Assembly (NCBI GenBank): GCA_963751355.1
Contig: CAVVVS010000106.1
Coordinates: 45,528-109,527 of the forward strand
Reading direction: 5' to 3'
DNA length: 64,000 nt
Source: CAVVVS01 sp963751355
GTDB taxonomy: Bacteria > Bacteroidota > Ignavibacteria > Ignavibacteriales > Ignavibacteriaceae
The notes beneath the pieces were generated by a model. It was not told where the DNA came from. It searched no databases and saw nothing but the letters and a program-made list of their open reading frames with translations. A program made the position numbers and the translations under genes. Shown here in pieces: positions 1 through 7,490 of the stretch; positions within the stretch are counted from its first letter, which is position 1, and each line of letters begins with the position of its first letter.

Positions 1-182
1 CCTCTAGGCACACCTCCTATCCCCAGGGCAAAGTCAAGTGAAAGGGCACCGGTCGGAATAGATGCAACTTTATTTATTACTCCGTCTCCGAGTTTCATAA
101 TAGAACCCTTACCGTACGTTTTTTCAATACTGGCGATAGCATCGTCAATTATTTTCATTTTTTGATCTCTCTCAGAACTCAT
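1..182 (-). CDS. recA: RecA recombinase, N-terminal 60 residues (runs off window)
   Basis: RecA forms filaments on single-stranded DNA, drives strand exchange and promotes LexA cleavage in the SOS response. Reading in from the left edge, the reverse strand gives an N-terminal helix followed by YGKGSIMKLGDG and SIPTGALSLDFALGIGGVPRG, the standard RecA N-terminus just ahead of the Walker A loop, which lies outside the window. The ATG at 182 is preceded by an AGGAGG ribosome binding site. It is the last visible gene of the purC-to-recA operon, 12 bases after thpR. Only the N-terminus is visible, but the match is unambiguous. Confidence 0.95.
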   Translation of the reverse strand, partial: MSSERDQKMKIIDDAIASIEKTYGKGSIMKLGDGVINKVASIPTGALSLDFALGIGGVPR

Positions 183-194
183 TTTGCCTCCTAA

Positions 195-743
195 TCATTT
201 TAAATAATAATTTTTAATTTCTTTATAAATCGAACCTGAAGATCGCAATTCACTTTTCATCAAAACAATTTCATTAGATACGAACTTCAATTCCGGTACG
301 GCTGCTTTCTCATATCGTTTAACAAAATCTTTACCTTCTTTTCCTTTTAACCGTTTTAAAGTTAGATGCGCTTTAAATTTTCTTTTTTCCGCCGGAATGG
401 AAAACTTTTGAAGCTTCAGATTTAATTTTTCAACAAGTTCATTTATCCAGGGATTTATATTCAAACCTAACCACAAGATTTTAGGCTCATTCCTCACATA
501 AAAAATTCCAAACCGGGAAAGGCAGCAGTTAAATTTTTCGAAATTCCCTAAAAACTCAATTTCATCCGCAATATCGTTTACTAATTCATCTTTAACTTCG
601 CCTATAAATTTTAAGGTGAGATGAATTTTTTCTTCTGGTTCCCATTTGTATTTATGAGGATCAGGCAGAATGGAATCCCTCAAAATAATGATTTGCCTTC
701 TAATTTCTTCCGGAATTTTCATAGATACAAAAAGCCTAGTCAT
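195..743 (-). CDS. thpR: RNA 2',3'-cyclic phosphodiesterase (2H/LigT family)
   Basis: A 182-residue 2H phosphoesterase of the ThpR/LigT family, which opens 2',3'-cyclic phosphate RNA ends and can ligate tRNA halves in vitro. The two catalytic HxTx motifs are visible as HLTLKF near residue 42 and HLTLKR near residue 126, at the spacing and length usual for the family. Its start overlaps the end of cinA by 8 bases, suggesting translational coupling, and recA follows 12 bases later. The cinA-ligT-recA arrangement is known from Deinococcus, so the neighbourhood supports the call. The physiological substrate is unknown in most bacteria. Confidence 0.9.
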   Translation of the reverse strand: MTRLFVSMKIPEEIRRQIIILRDSILPDPHKYKWEPEEKIHLTLKFIGEVKDELVNDIADEIEFLGNFEKFNCCLSRFGIFYVRNEPKILWLGLNINPWINELVEKLNLKLQKFSIPAEKRKFKAHLTLKRLKGKEGKDFVKRYEKAAVPELKFVSNEIVLMKSELRSSGSIYKEIKNYYLK

Positions 744-1992
744 CTAAAGAAATACCTAACAAATACCTTCTAATCATATCTAACGCAGCTTGTGTTGTTC
801 TTTGTTTATTTATAATTCTGTCATCACCGAACATAAATTTTTTAGCAGTACAAACTTTATCATCACATATACCTATAAATACTAAACCAACCGGTTTATC
901 GGTCGTGGCGCCTGTCGGGCCCATAATACCTGTAACAGATAACCCGATATCCGTTCCGCTGATAGCTTTTATTCCTTCAGCCATCTGTCTGGCAACTTCC
1001 AAACTAACGGCTCCGTATTCTGAAATTGTATCTTCGTTCACCTTTACAATTTCCACTTTAGAGGCATTACTGTAAGAGACAACGCCCCTTTCGAAATACG
1101 CACTGCTGCCGCTAATATTTGTAAGCACATTGGATAAATTTCCTCCGGTGCAGGATTCTGCTACCGCAATAGTCAGCCCTCTTTCTTTTAATAACCTGGC
1201 AATAACCTCTTCCAAAGATTCTTCTTCACGGCTGAATATAAATCTTCCAACCTTACTTCTTATTTTTTGTTCGACTTCGGTAATTTTGTTTTGTACTAAC
1301 TCATCCGTATTTCCGGTTGATGTAATTCTCATTTTAACACCGAATTGATTCGGTAAAAAAGCCAGGCTAGCTCCGTTTAATAGTTCGTCGAGATCACCGA
1401 GTTTTTCATAAAGTACCGATTCCGGAATACCTGTTGTTTGCAAGGTATCCCTTTTTATAAAAAATTCGGGATTTTCAATTTTCTCCTTAAGCTTTGGGAT
1501 GACAAATGATTTCATCATGGCACGCATCTCATAAGGCACGCCGGGCAAAACGATGAAGATTTTACCGTCTTTTTCAATCCACATTCCAGGAGCTGTTCCG
1601 TGTGCATTATTGATTGCTACTGCAATTTTGGGAACAAGAGCCTGATCTTCATTTACTTTTGTGAGTTCCCTCCCCCGTTTTTTAAGCAAGGCTTTAATGT
1701 CTTCCAAGATTTCTTTATTTTCAACAAGTTCGGTATGAAAAAATTTAACCACGCATTTCCTGGTAACATCATCGTGAGTCGGTCCTAAACCCCCGGTAAC
1801 AAGAACTAAATCATTCTTATCCATGCAAACCTTGAACTCATTCATTATCTCTTCTTCAATATCGGGTACTACCGAAGTTTTTTTTACATTTATTTGGATG
1901 TCGGAAAGCTGTTGACCAATATATGCAGCATTAGTATTCAGGGTTTGACCTATTAAAATTTCATCCCCGATAGTAATTATATGAGTATCCAT
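736..1992 (-). CDS. cinA: CinA family protein (MoCF-binding domain plus PncC nicotinamide-nucleotide amidase)
   Basis: A 418-residue full-length CinA. The N-terminal molybdopterin-binding-like domain (from TIGDEILIGQ, with the LVTGGLGPTHDDVT signature near residue 65) is linked to NMN/ADP-ribose pyrophosphatase activity in characterised homologues. The C-terminal PncC domain (AVAESCTGGNLSN near residue 277, later VTGIMGPTGAT) deamidates nicotinamide mononucleotide in NAD salvage. The gene lies 8 bases after pgpA and overlaps thpR. CinA is classically co-transcribed with recA in Gram-positive competence operons; here a housekeeping NAD-recycling role is equally likely, since no competence genes adjoin it. 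Confidence 0.93.
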   Translation of the reverse strand: MDTHIITIGDEILIGQTLNTNAAYIGQQLSDIQINVKKTSVVPDIEEEIMNEFKVCMDKNDLVLVTGGLGPTHDDVTRKCVVKFFHTELVENKEILEDIKALLKKRGRELTKVNEDQALVPKIAVAINNAHGTAPGMWIEKDGKIFIVLPGVPYEMRAMMKSFVIPKLKEKIENPEFFIKRDTLQTTGIPESVLYEKLGDLDELLNGASLAFLPNQFGVKMRITSTGNTDELVQNKITEVEQKIRSKVGRFIFSREEESLEEVIARLLKERGLTIAVAESCTGGNLSNVLTNISGSSAYFERGVVSYSNASKVEIVKVNEDTISEYGAVSLEVARQMAEGIKAISGTDIGLSVTGIMGPTGATTDKPVGLVFIGICDDKVCTAKKFMFGDDRIINKQRTTQAALDMIRRYLLGISLDD

Positions 1993-2000
1993 AACAATCT

Positions 2001-2474
2001 CTATAAAAAATTAATATTGAACTGAATAAAAATAATCAAAATTAAATGCACAAAAACCAATGAATAAATTCCGGCTACAACATCATCTATCATTATTCCC
2101 AATCCTCCGTTCAAATTTTCAAGATCCCTAGCCGGGTACGGTTTTATAATATCAAATGCCCGCCAAATAAAAAACGCCAATATGGATAAAATTAAACTCT
2201 TGGGTAAAAATAAAAGAGTTATCCACATACCTACAACTTCATCGATCGTACATTCAGCAGGATCTTTTCCGTAAACTGATTCGAATTTAGTGCCCACGTA
2301 AATCCCGTAAAATGTAAAGATAATAATTGCGGGAATCAATATGAAATGATTTTCAAAACCAGGGATGTAATAAATGAGTAAAGCAGCAAGACTTCCCATG
2401 GTTCCTGAAGCAAATGGAATATATCCGGTATAAAATCCGGAACCTAAAAATTTTTCAATAGAATTAAGCTTCAT
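2001..2474 (-). CDS. pgpA: Phosphatidylglycerophosphatase A
   Basis: A 157-residue membrane phosphatase that dephosphorylates phosphatidylglycerol phosphate to phosphatidylglycerol. Family landmarks are GTMGSLAAL near residue 23, the acidic DPAECTIDEVVGMW block near residue 75 and the C-terminal GGLGIMIDDVVAGI block with two acidic residues. Four hydrophobic segments are apparent. The gene overlaps the 3' end of pgsA by 11 bases, so consecutive steps of phosphatidylglycerol synthesis are translationally coupled. Confidence 0.93.
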   Translation of the reverse strand: MKLNSIEKFLGSGFYTGYIPFASGTMGSLAALLIYYIPGFENHFILIPAIIIFTFYGIYVGTKFESVYGKDPAECTIDEVVGMWITLLFLPKSLILSILAFFIWRAFDIIKPYPARDLENLNGGLGIMIDDVVAGIYSLVFVHLILIIFIQFNINFL

Positions 2475-3060
2475 TTTTGAACAAGGATTTTATTAAGTGT
2501 CTATTTTGATAAATATATGTAACCCCGGAATGAAAGGTTATAGCTGTTATTAAAAGCATGGTAAAGTATACAAAATTATAGTTAAGAAAAATCGCAAAAT
2601 ACTTTTCATTGCCGGAAAAAAGTTGTTGGGTATTACTTGCTACATAAACTATTAATAAATAATACAAAAATGTCATTTGAATAAATGTTTTCCATTTGGC
2701 ATAATAGCTAGTTGGAAAGGTTCGCCCTTTGTAATCGGCGTAAGCTCTTAATCCTGTAACAATGATATCTCTCGAGATAATTATTATCACCATCCACAAA
2801 GGGATAATATGAAGGATTACGAATCCTATAAAAGCGGATGAAGTTAAAATCTTATCAGCCAGAGGGTCCCAAAATTTCCCCCACGAAGTAATATAATTAT
2901 ATTTTCTTGCAAGCCAGCCATCGTACCAATCTGTGAGAGCAGCGATTATAAATATCACCAAAGCGATTTGTTTTAATACCGGATTTTCAGACAAAAAACA
3001 CCAGAGGAAAACTGGTGATAAAATAATCCGTAAAACAGTAAGTTGATTTGGTAATACCAT
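2464..3060 (-). CDS. pgsA: CDP-diacylglycerol--glycerol-3-phosphate 3-phosphatidyltransferase
   Basis: A 198-residue integral membrane enzyme making phosphatidylglycerol phosphate from CDP-diacylglycerol and glycerol 3-phosphate. The CDP-alcohol phosphatidyltransferase signature D-x2-DG-x2-AR-x8-G-x3-D-x3-D is complete: DWYDGWLAR around residue 43, then G, D and D in GKFWDPLADK. Hydrophobic helices flank it. It sits 18 bases after the DUF971 gene and overlaps pgpA. pgsA upstream of cinA and recA is also seen in Bacillus. Confidence 0.95.
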   Translation of the reverse strand: MVLPNQLTVLRIILSPVFLWCFLSENPVLKQIALVIFIIAALTDWYDGWLARKYNYITSWGKFWDPLADKILTSSAFIGFVILHIIPLWMVIIIISRDIIVTGLRAYADYKGRTFPTSYYAKWKTFIQMTFLYYLLIVYVASNTQQLFSGNEKYFAIFLNYNFVYFTMLLITAITFHSGVTYIYQNRHLIKSLFKNEA

Positions 3061-3078
3061 AGTAATTAAGAGAAGAAA

Positions 3079-3372
3079 TTAATTGTTTGCCAGCTGCCTA
3101 AGATAAGGGAATTCATAAATTCCGGTACTATGACCGTCTTTCCACGTAATCTGAATCGCATAACTCCCCACCATTCCTATATTTGTTAAAGTTATTTGAT
3201 TTTCGGGAAACAACGGGATAAAAGTTCTGCTTTGCTTTTCACGTTCTTCCGCGCATGTAGCACAAGGGCAAAATCTTCTTAATTTTTTTAAAGTAATGTT
3301 TGATTCAGTCTGATCATCCCACTTGATGTAAAGTTCTTTTTTATGTATAACTTTAATCTGCAGAGGATTCAT
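3079..3372 (-). CDS. DUF971 (GBBH-like N-terminal domain) protein
   Basis: A 97-residue protein of the DUF971 family. It shows LYIKWDDQTES, then LRRFCPCATCAEERE with three cysteines (residues about 35-41), and a C-terminal TWKDGHSTGIYEFPYLR. This fold is the N-terminal domain of gamma-butyrobetaine hydroxylase and also occurs alone in bacteria, sometimes beside Fe-S or Mrp-type proteins. The cysteine cluster suggests zinc or iron binding, but the function is unknown. It lies one base after purC and 18 bases before pgsA in the same operon. Confidence 0.85.
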   Translation of the reverse strand: MNPLQIKVIHKKELYIKWDDQTESNITLKKLRRFCPCATCAEEREKQSRTFIPLFPENQITLTNIGMVGSYAIQITWKDGHSTGIYEFPYLRQLANN

Positions 3373-3373
3373 T

Positions 3374-4270
3374 TTATGATAAAGTTTCCCCGGTTAATTT
3401 ATACAATACCTCCAGATACTTTTCACTGGTTCTACTTATAATATCCTGGGGCAACACCGGCGGCGGCGGCTGCTTATTAAAATTAATCGACAATAAATAA
3501 TTTCTTACAAATTGTTTATCATAGCTTTCCTGAACTCTCCCTTTTGCATATTTATCTTTTGGCCAAAATCTTGAAGAATCGGGAGTAAGCAATTCATCAA
3601 CAAGTATGATCTCATTGTCTAATATTCCAAATTCCATTTTCGTATCTGCAATTAGAATTCCTTTGGATGAAGCAAACTTTGCAGCCGAATTATAAACATT
3701 AACAGCCGAATCTTTTATCTTGCTAACAGTTTCCTTATCCGTGATTTTTTCTGCATCCGAAATTGATATGTTCTCATCATGCAGCCCTATTTCTGCTTTT
3801 GTGGAAGGAGTAAAAATTGGATATTCCAACTGTTCCGATTCTTCAAGGCCTGCAGGCAATTCAATTCCGGATATTTTGCCGGTATCTTTATAATCATTCC
3901 AACCCGATCCCGAAATGTACCCGCGTACTATGCATTCTATATGAATAACTTCGGCTTTTTTAACAAGCATCGATCTTCCTTCAAGTTCCTCTAAATACTC
4001 CTCGCATTCGGAGGGAAACTCTTTAATGTTTGTACTTATAAGATGATTGGGTATAATATTTTTTGTAAAATTAAACCAGAATTCCGAAATTTTATTTAAC
4101 ACTTTTCCTTTGTTAGGAATTCCCTGAGACATGATTACATCAAAGGCGGATAAGCGATCGGTAGATATGATTAGGAAGTATTCACCGACATCGTAAATAT
4201 CCCGAACTTTACCGCGTTTTACCAGGTTGAGTTTCGGAAAGTCCGTTTGCAGAATAATTTTAGGTTCCAT
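3374..4270 (-). CDS. purC: Phosphoribosylaminoimidazole-succinocarboxamide synthase
   Basis: SAICAR synthetase, 298 residues, joins aspartate to CAIR with ATP in de novo purine synthesis. Landmarks are LVKRGKVRDIYDVGE (ATP-binding N-terminus), STDRLSAFDVIM near residue 58, IECIVRGYISGSGW near residue 110, and the TPDSSRFWP block near 230. It is the first gene of the seven-gene purC-to-recA operon and has a candidate Bacteroidota-type promoter just upstream. The length is that of the yeast-like long form of the enzyme. Confidence 0.96.
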   Translation of the reverse strand: MEPKIILQTDFPKLNLVKRGKVRDIYDVGEYFLIISTDRLSAFDVIMSQGIPNKGKVLNKISEFWFNFTKNIIPNHLISTNIKEFPSECEEYLEELEGRSMLVKKAEVIHIECIVRGYISGSGWNDYKDTGKISGIELPAGLEESEQLEYPIFTPSTKAEIGLHDENISISDAEKITDKETVSKIKDSAVNVYNSAAKFASSKGILIADTKMEFGILDNEIILVDELLTPDSSRFWPKDKYAKGRVQESYDKQFVRNYLLSINFNKQPPPPVLPQDIISRTSEKYLEVLYKLTGETLS

Positions 4271-4291
4271 TTCGTTTCCAAAGTTTATTCA

Positions 4292-4322
4292 CAAATATAA
4301 AGATGCTAAAATGATATTACAA
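4292..4322 (-). promoter_or_regulatory. Candidate Bacteroidota-type promoter for the purC operon
   Basis: On the minus strand TATATTTG (4299-4292) matches the -7 consensus TAnnTTTG. A TTG (4322-4320) lies exactly 20 bases upstream at the -33 position. The box ends 21 bases before the purC start codon, a reasonable short leader. Inferred from consensus only. Confidence 0.5.
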
Positions 4323-4501
4323 CTCATAAAAGGAATAAATATTAGTACATGTACTTTTCTCAGCCAAGACCGTTTTTATTGTGTGCTACAATTCATCTGG
4401 TTTATTTGAAATAATTCATAGATTTCGATTGAAAGACTTGAAATTTTATAAGAAGAAGACGCGACTTAAATTTAATCCAAAATGGTGAGGGCTGGATAAA
4501 G

Positions 4502-4633
4502 ATGAGTACGATAATTGTAATGATTTACAGTTACTTCTCTTTTATTGCAACGATGTTTTTTTTGATTCTTATTCGCACCGCCCCTACGGGCTGGCAGGAT
4601 GAAAATGGATTTCATTCTGGTGAGAGAAGTTAG
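4502..4633 (+). CDS. Micro-membrane protein with GWQDENGFH motif (paralogue 1)
   Basis: A 43-residue ORF (ATG 4502, TAG 4631). Residues 4-24 form one hydrophobic helix rich in I, V, F and L (VMIYSYFSFIATMFF visible), followed by RTAPTGWQDENGFHSGERS. A second ORF on the opposite strand at 4873-4998 has the same architecture and the same APxGWQDENGFH juxtamembrane block. Two ORFs sharing helix position and motif argues that both are real genes. A GGTGAGG tract lies 11 bases before the start, a weak, distant ribosome site. No known family recognised. A likely role is as a single-pass inner-membrane peptide; function unknown. Confidence 0.6.
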   Translation: MSTIIVMIYSYFSFIATMFFLILIRTAPTGWQDENGFHSGERS

Positions 4634-4914
4634 ATTAAACCGACTTAGCCGGAAAAATCTTAATTATACAGTATCTGTAACTAATTCTTATTTCCAATCA
4701 GGAATACATTTAATTATGACATTTTTTTGTAAGTGCGGTTCTGTTATTCTCAAAAACAAGGATACGATTTTTTTTGGAGAGTATTATCCCCTGATAATTT
4801 TAGGTTATCATAAGGAGGAGTAATAAATTTATCTAAAGTTATTATCTGTTTTGTAATTGCTAAAAGGATTATTTAATAATATCTTACAAAGTGAAATCCA
4901 TTTTCATCCTGCCA
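4592..4914. repeat. 23-bp perfect inverted repeat, arms 277 bp apart
   Basis: TGGCAGGATGAAAATGGATT begins the left arm (4592-4614), and its exact reverse complement forms the right arm (4892-4914). Each arm is the coding sequence for the shared WQDENGFH block of the two convergent micro-genes, so the repeat is best explained by coding paralogy rather than by insertion-sequence ends. No transposase lies between the arms. Confidence 0.85.
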
Positions 4915-4998
4915 TCCTTCCGGAGCAAAATATGATAGGAATAGAAAATATAGTAGTGATATAAGTGAAACCATACTGTATACTCCCATGGTTATCAT
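4873..4998 (-). CDS. Micro-membrane protein with GWQDENGFH motif (paralogue 2)
   Basis: A 41-residue ORF (ATG 4998; an internal ATG at 4989 is an alternative). It has a hydrophobic helix containing YSMVSLISLLYFLFLSYF, then APEGWQDENGFHFVRYY. AAAGGA precedes the first ATG by 9 bases. It converges on its paralogue at 4502-4633. The nucleotide identity of the pair is concentrated in 23 bases coding the GWQDENGFH block, while the helices differ in DNA but keep YS, S, I, F and AP at matching positions. This pattern suggests selection on the protein. No family recognised. Confidence 0.6.
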   Translation of the reverse strand: MITMGVYSMVSLISLLYFLFLSYFAPEGWQDENGFHFVRYY

Positions 4999-5236
4999 TT
5001 ATTCATTTCCTTTCTTATTATTGAACCAATTTTTAGTAATCGGCTGCTTACTGGATATTTATTAAGAAGCAGAATTGTTTTCTTATGATGTAAAATTAAT
5101 TTTATCATAACTGATAAATTAAGCTATTGTTTAATTTACAATTTTACAATATTATTAGCAACTAAAAAACACAATATTGTTTTATTGTTTAAGATTCAGT
5201 GTAATATGAAAAAATAAAATAAGAGAATCCTCTTCC

Positions 5237-5398
5237 TTAAAGTAACCCGATAATCAATAAAACGAATAGAGCAATCATGATAACTACTGCGAATTTGAAG
5301 GTTTTACTATCTTTCGGGAATTCATAACCACAAATTGGACAGATTTCGGAATTATTATCAATTTCCATTGCACAGGATGGGCATTCTTTTTTTTTCAA
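5237..5398 (-). CDS. 53-residue zinc-ribbon membrane protein with TTG start
   Basis: The reverse strand reads KKKECPSCAMEIDNNSEICP, then ICGYEFPKD: two CxxC knuckles (residues 6-9 and 20-23) making a zinc ribbon. One C-terminal helix follows (AVVIMIALFVLLIIGLL). The start is chosen as TTG at 5398 because GGAGGAG lies 10 bases upstream and no ATG precedes the first cysteine pair. Zinc-ribbon plus single-helix micro-proteins are widespread and mostly of unknown role. Adjacent sequence is AT-rich and gene-poor, so it appears to be monocistronic. Confidence 0.75.
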   Translation of the reverse strand: MKKKECPSCAMEIDNNSEICPICGYEFPKDSKTFKFAVVIMIALFVLLIIGLL

Positions 5399-5547
5399 TT
5401 AATTCCTTTACTCCTCCGTTTTAATTTGTTTCGTATTCCGTTTTATTTTGAGTTGAAAAATATAATCTTTGGAAAAATGGATATTGTAATTTACGACATA
5501 TGCGGCGAACTTAACAAATTTTTTATATTGATCTTTCCACGAGAGTA

Positions 5548-5709
5548 ATGACAAACCAGGCAATCTTATCTTCATTGAGGGAAACTATTTTTAAACATCT
5601 ATCTTCTTTTAGCGGGAAAAAAGTCTCTGAGTTGCTAAAGGAGTTTGAAAATGTTTATTCACAAAAATGCACGAGTTGCTTACTAGTTTTGTCTCCAAGT
5701 ACGGAATGA
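5548..5709 (+). CDS. Possible 53-residue hypothetical protein
   Basis: ATG 5548 to TGA 5707. The product has an amphipathic middle (KHLSSFSGKKVSELLKEFE) and a CTSC pair near residue 41. Only GAGAG precedes the start, so ribosome binding is weak. Composition looks coding-like, but no family or neighbour supports it; it could be chance. Confidence 0.25.
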   Translation: MTNQAILSSLRETIFKHLSSFSGKKVSELLKEFENVYSQKCTSCLLVLSPSTE

Positions 5710-6227
5710 TGAACGATCAAAGTTCAAAAAAGGGATAAATAAAATTCTTCATACCATAAGACAAACTCATTTCAATGTACTTATTTAATTACCGACAAAA
5801 TCAGACGAAATTAATATTTCCATGACATAAGCAATATATCCTTAATATGAAATGTGGCTTAATTACAATATGATTTATAGTTTTTCACTATAAAAGTATT
5901 CAAATAAAAATTCAATCTTGTTTTTTGCATAAACTCAGAAATCAATTTATCTGTTTTTTATATATTCGGCAATTCTGCTAATCGTTGTTTTGTAACGATG
6001 TATTAATTTACCATACCCATTTTACAAATAATTATGCTTCAGTCATCACAAAAATTTAATGTTTTCATTTGAGATAATGAAATATAGTTATGAGTGTTTA
6101 ATTAAAAATGCAAAGATTGAACTTCTGAGCTCCGCCTTATGTTAGTAAATATTTTGGGAATGACACACAATTAAATTTTAGATATTTTACGGGAAGCAAA
6201 TTTTATTTTTATTTTAGGAAATAGCCT
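5710..6227. other. AT-rich intergenic region
   Basis: About 520 bases with stops in all frames and no recognisable RNA or repeat. It must contain the promoter of the downstream PhyH gene, but no convincing consensus was found. Confidence 0.5.
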
Positions 6228-7034
6228 ATGCAACCACCCGAATTAGATGGCATATATCAAATAACTAAAAAGCAAATTAATTTCTACAATGCTCACGGTT
6301 TCGTATTATTAAAAAATGTTTTAAAAACTGAAGAAGTAGAGTCATACCGGAGCATCATCGATCACACTGTTACCAAACTCACGGCAAAAGACAAACGGAC
6401 ACTAGCCGAAAAAACGCCTTACGAAAGAGAGTTTTTGCAATGCAGCCATCTTTGGAGGGAATTTCCAGAAATTAGAAAGTTTACATTGAGTAAACGACTC
6501 GGCTCAATTGCAAAAGAACTTTTAGGTACGGCGCATGTTCGATTATGGCACGATCAGGCTTTATATAAGGTTCCGGGAGGATCTAGAACAGAACCGCATC
6601 AGGATATAGCATATTGGCCTATGATTGAAAAAAATGCCGGTACAATTTGGCTGGCATTGGATGAGGTTACGGTTGAAATGGGCGCGATGCATTTTATCCC
6701 CGATTCACATAAATCAGGAATTTTCAGCTACGATAATAAGATAGAAAATTCACTCGAAGGCAAAAGCAATCTTTTAAAAGAAGTTCAAGAAATTACCAAA
6801 ACCAAGCCGGTTTACTATAACCTAAAACCGGGAGATGCAACCTTTCATCATGCATTGACGGTTCACTTTACCGGCGAAAATAAAACCGATATGATAAGAA
6901 AAGGAATGACCGTAATTTATCTTGCTGATGGGGTTAGATACGATGGTAAATCACCCGCTGCGGGACATCATTGTGCAGAAGGCAGCGTTGACGGGCAGCC
7001 GATTGCTACAAAATGGAATCCGCTTGTTTATTAA
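6228..7034 (+). CDS. Phytanoyl-CoA dioxygenase (PhyH) family Fe(II)/2-oxoglutarate oxygenase
   Basis: A 268-residue protein of the PhyH superfamily, whose members hydroxylate lipids or small metabolites using Fe(II) and 2-oxoglutarate. The facial triad is visible as the HQD motif in TEPHQDIAYWP (about residues 124-128) and a distal histidine in FHHALTVHFTG near 206-211. An Arg follows in the expected 2-oxoglutarate-binding stretch. AGGAAA precedes the ATG. It is monocistronic, flanked by AT-rich DNA, so context gives no substrate. Many family members act on secondary metabolites or osmolytes. Confidence 0.85.
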   Translation: MQPPELDGIYQITKKQINFYNAHGFVLLKNVLKTEEVESYRSIIDHTVTKLTAKDKRTLAEKTPYEREFLQCSHLWREFPEIRKFTLSKRLGSIAKELLGTAHVRLWHDQALYKVPGGSRTEPHQDIAYWPMIEKNAGTIWLALDEVTVEMGAMHFIPDSHKSGIFSYDNKIENSLEGKSNLLKEVQEITKTKPVYYNLKPGDATFHHALTVHFTGENKTDMIRKGMTVIYLADGVRYDGKSPAAGHHCAEGSVDGQPIATKWNPLVY

Positions 7035-7400
7035 TTCGAAGGTAATATAATGGCTCCCTACAAAATAAATATTTAACGTAATTTTCATTTCAACTGAAGG
7101 CAGAAATCTCACACTTGTAAAAGATTTGCACCTTAGCCACACAGGTCTCAGTAGATGAACCCTTAGAAAGGACAAATAAGTTATTTTGTAAAAAATCTAT
7201 TGTGGAAGATTAAAATACTTCAAATTCTTGGGTAACTAGAGTGTTGCTGAATTTGCTATAAATACAAATTAGCTGTTAATATTCGGTAAAATAATTCAGG
7301 AGTCATATATATAATCATAAATAATTTTTTACAACACTAATTTTAATATCTATTTAATGCAGGCAATTATATTAAGCAGATTTCCAATTTTCACCAAAAT
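7035..7400. other. Intergenic region between convergent genes
   Basis: About 365 bases with nothing recognisable apart from the terminator at its right end. Short ORFs here lack ribosome sites. Confidence 0.5.
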
Positions 7401-7433
7401 AAAAAAATCAGAAGTTACAATTGAAGACTTCTG
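7401..7433 (-). terminator. Rho-independent terminator of the beta-CASP nuclease gene
   Basis: On the minus strand CAGAAGT and ACTTCTG form a 7-bp stem followed by ATTTTTTTATTTT, directly downstream of the stop codon at 7491. Confidence 0.7.
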
Positions 7434-7490
7434 CTTCTTGTGTTAATATTTTTATGAATTGACTTTTAAATAATCCAAAGACACCTATTT

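Noticed and set aside
4592..4914. Inverted repeat as insertion-sequence or MITE ends
   Set aside because: Both arms encode the same peptide motif in two convergent small ORFs, there is no transposase and no target-site duplication was seen.
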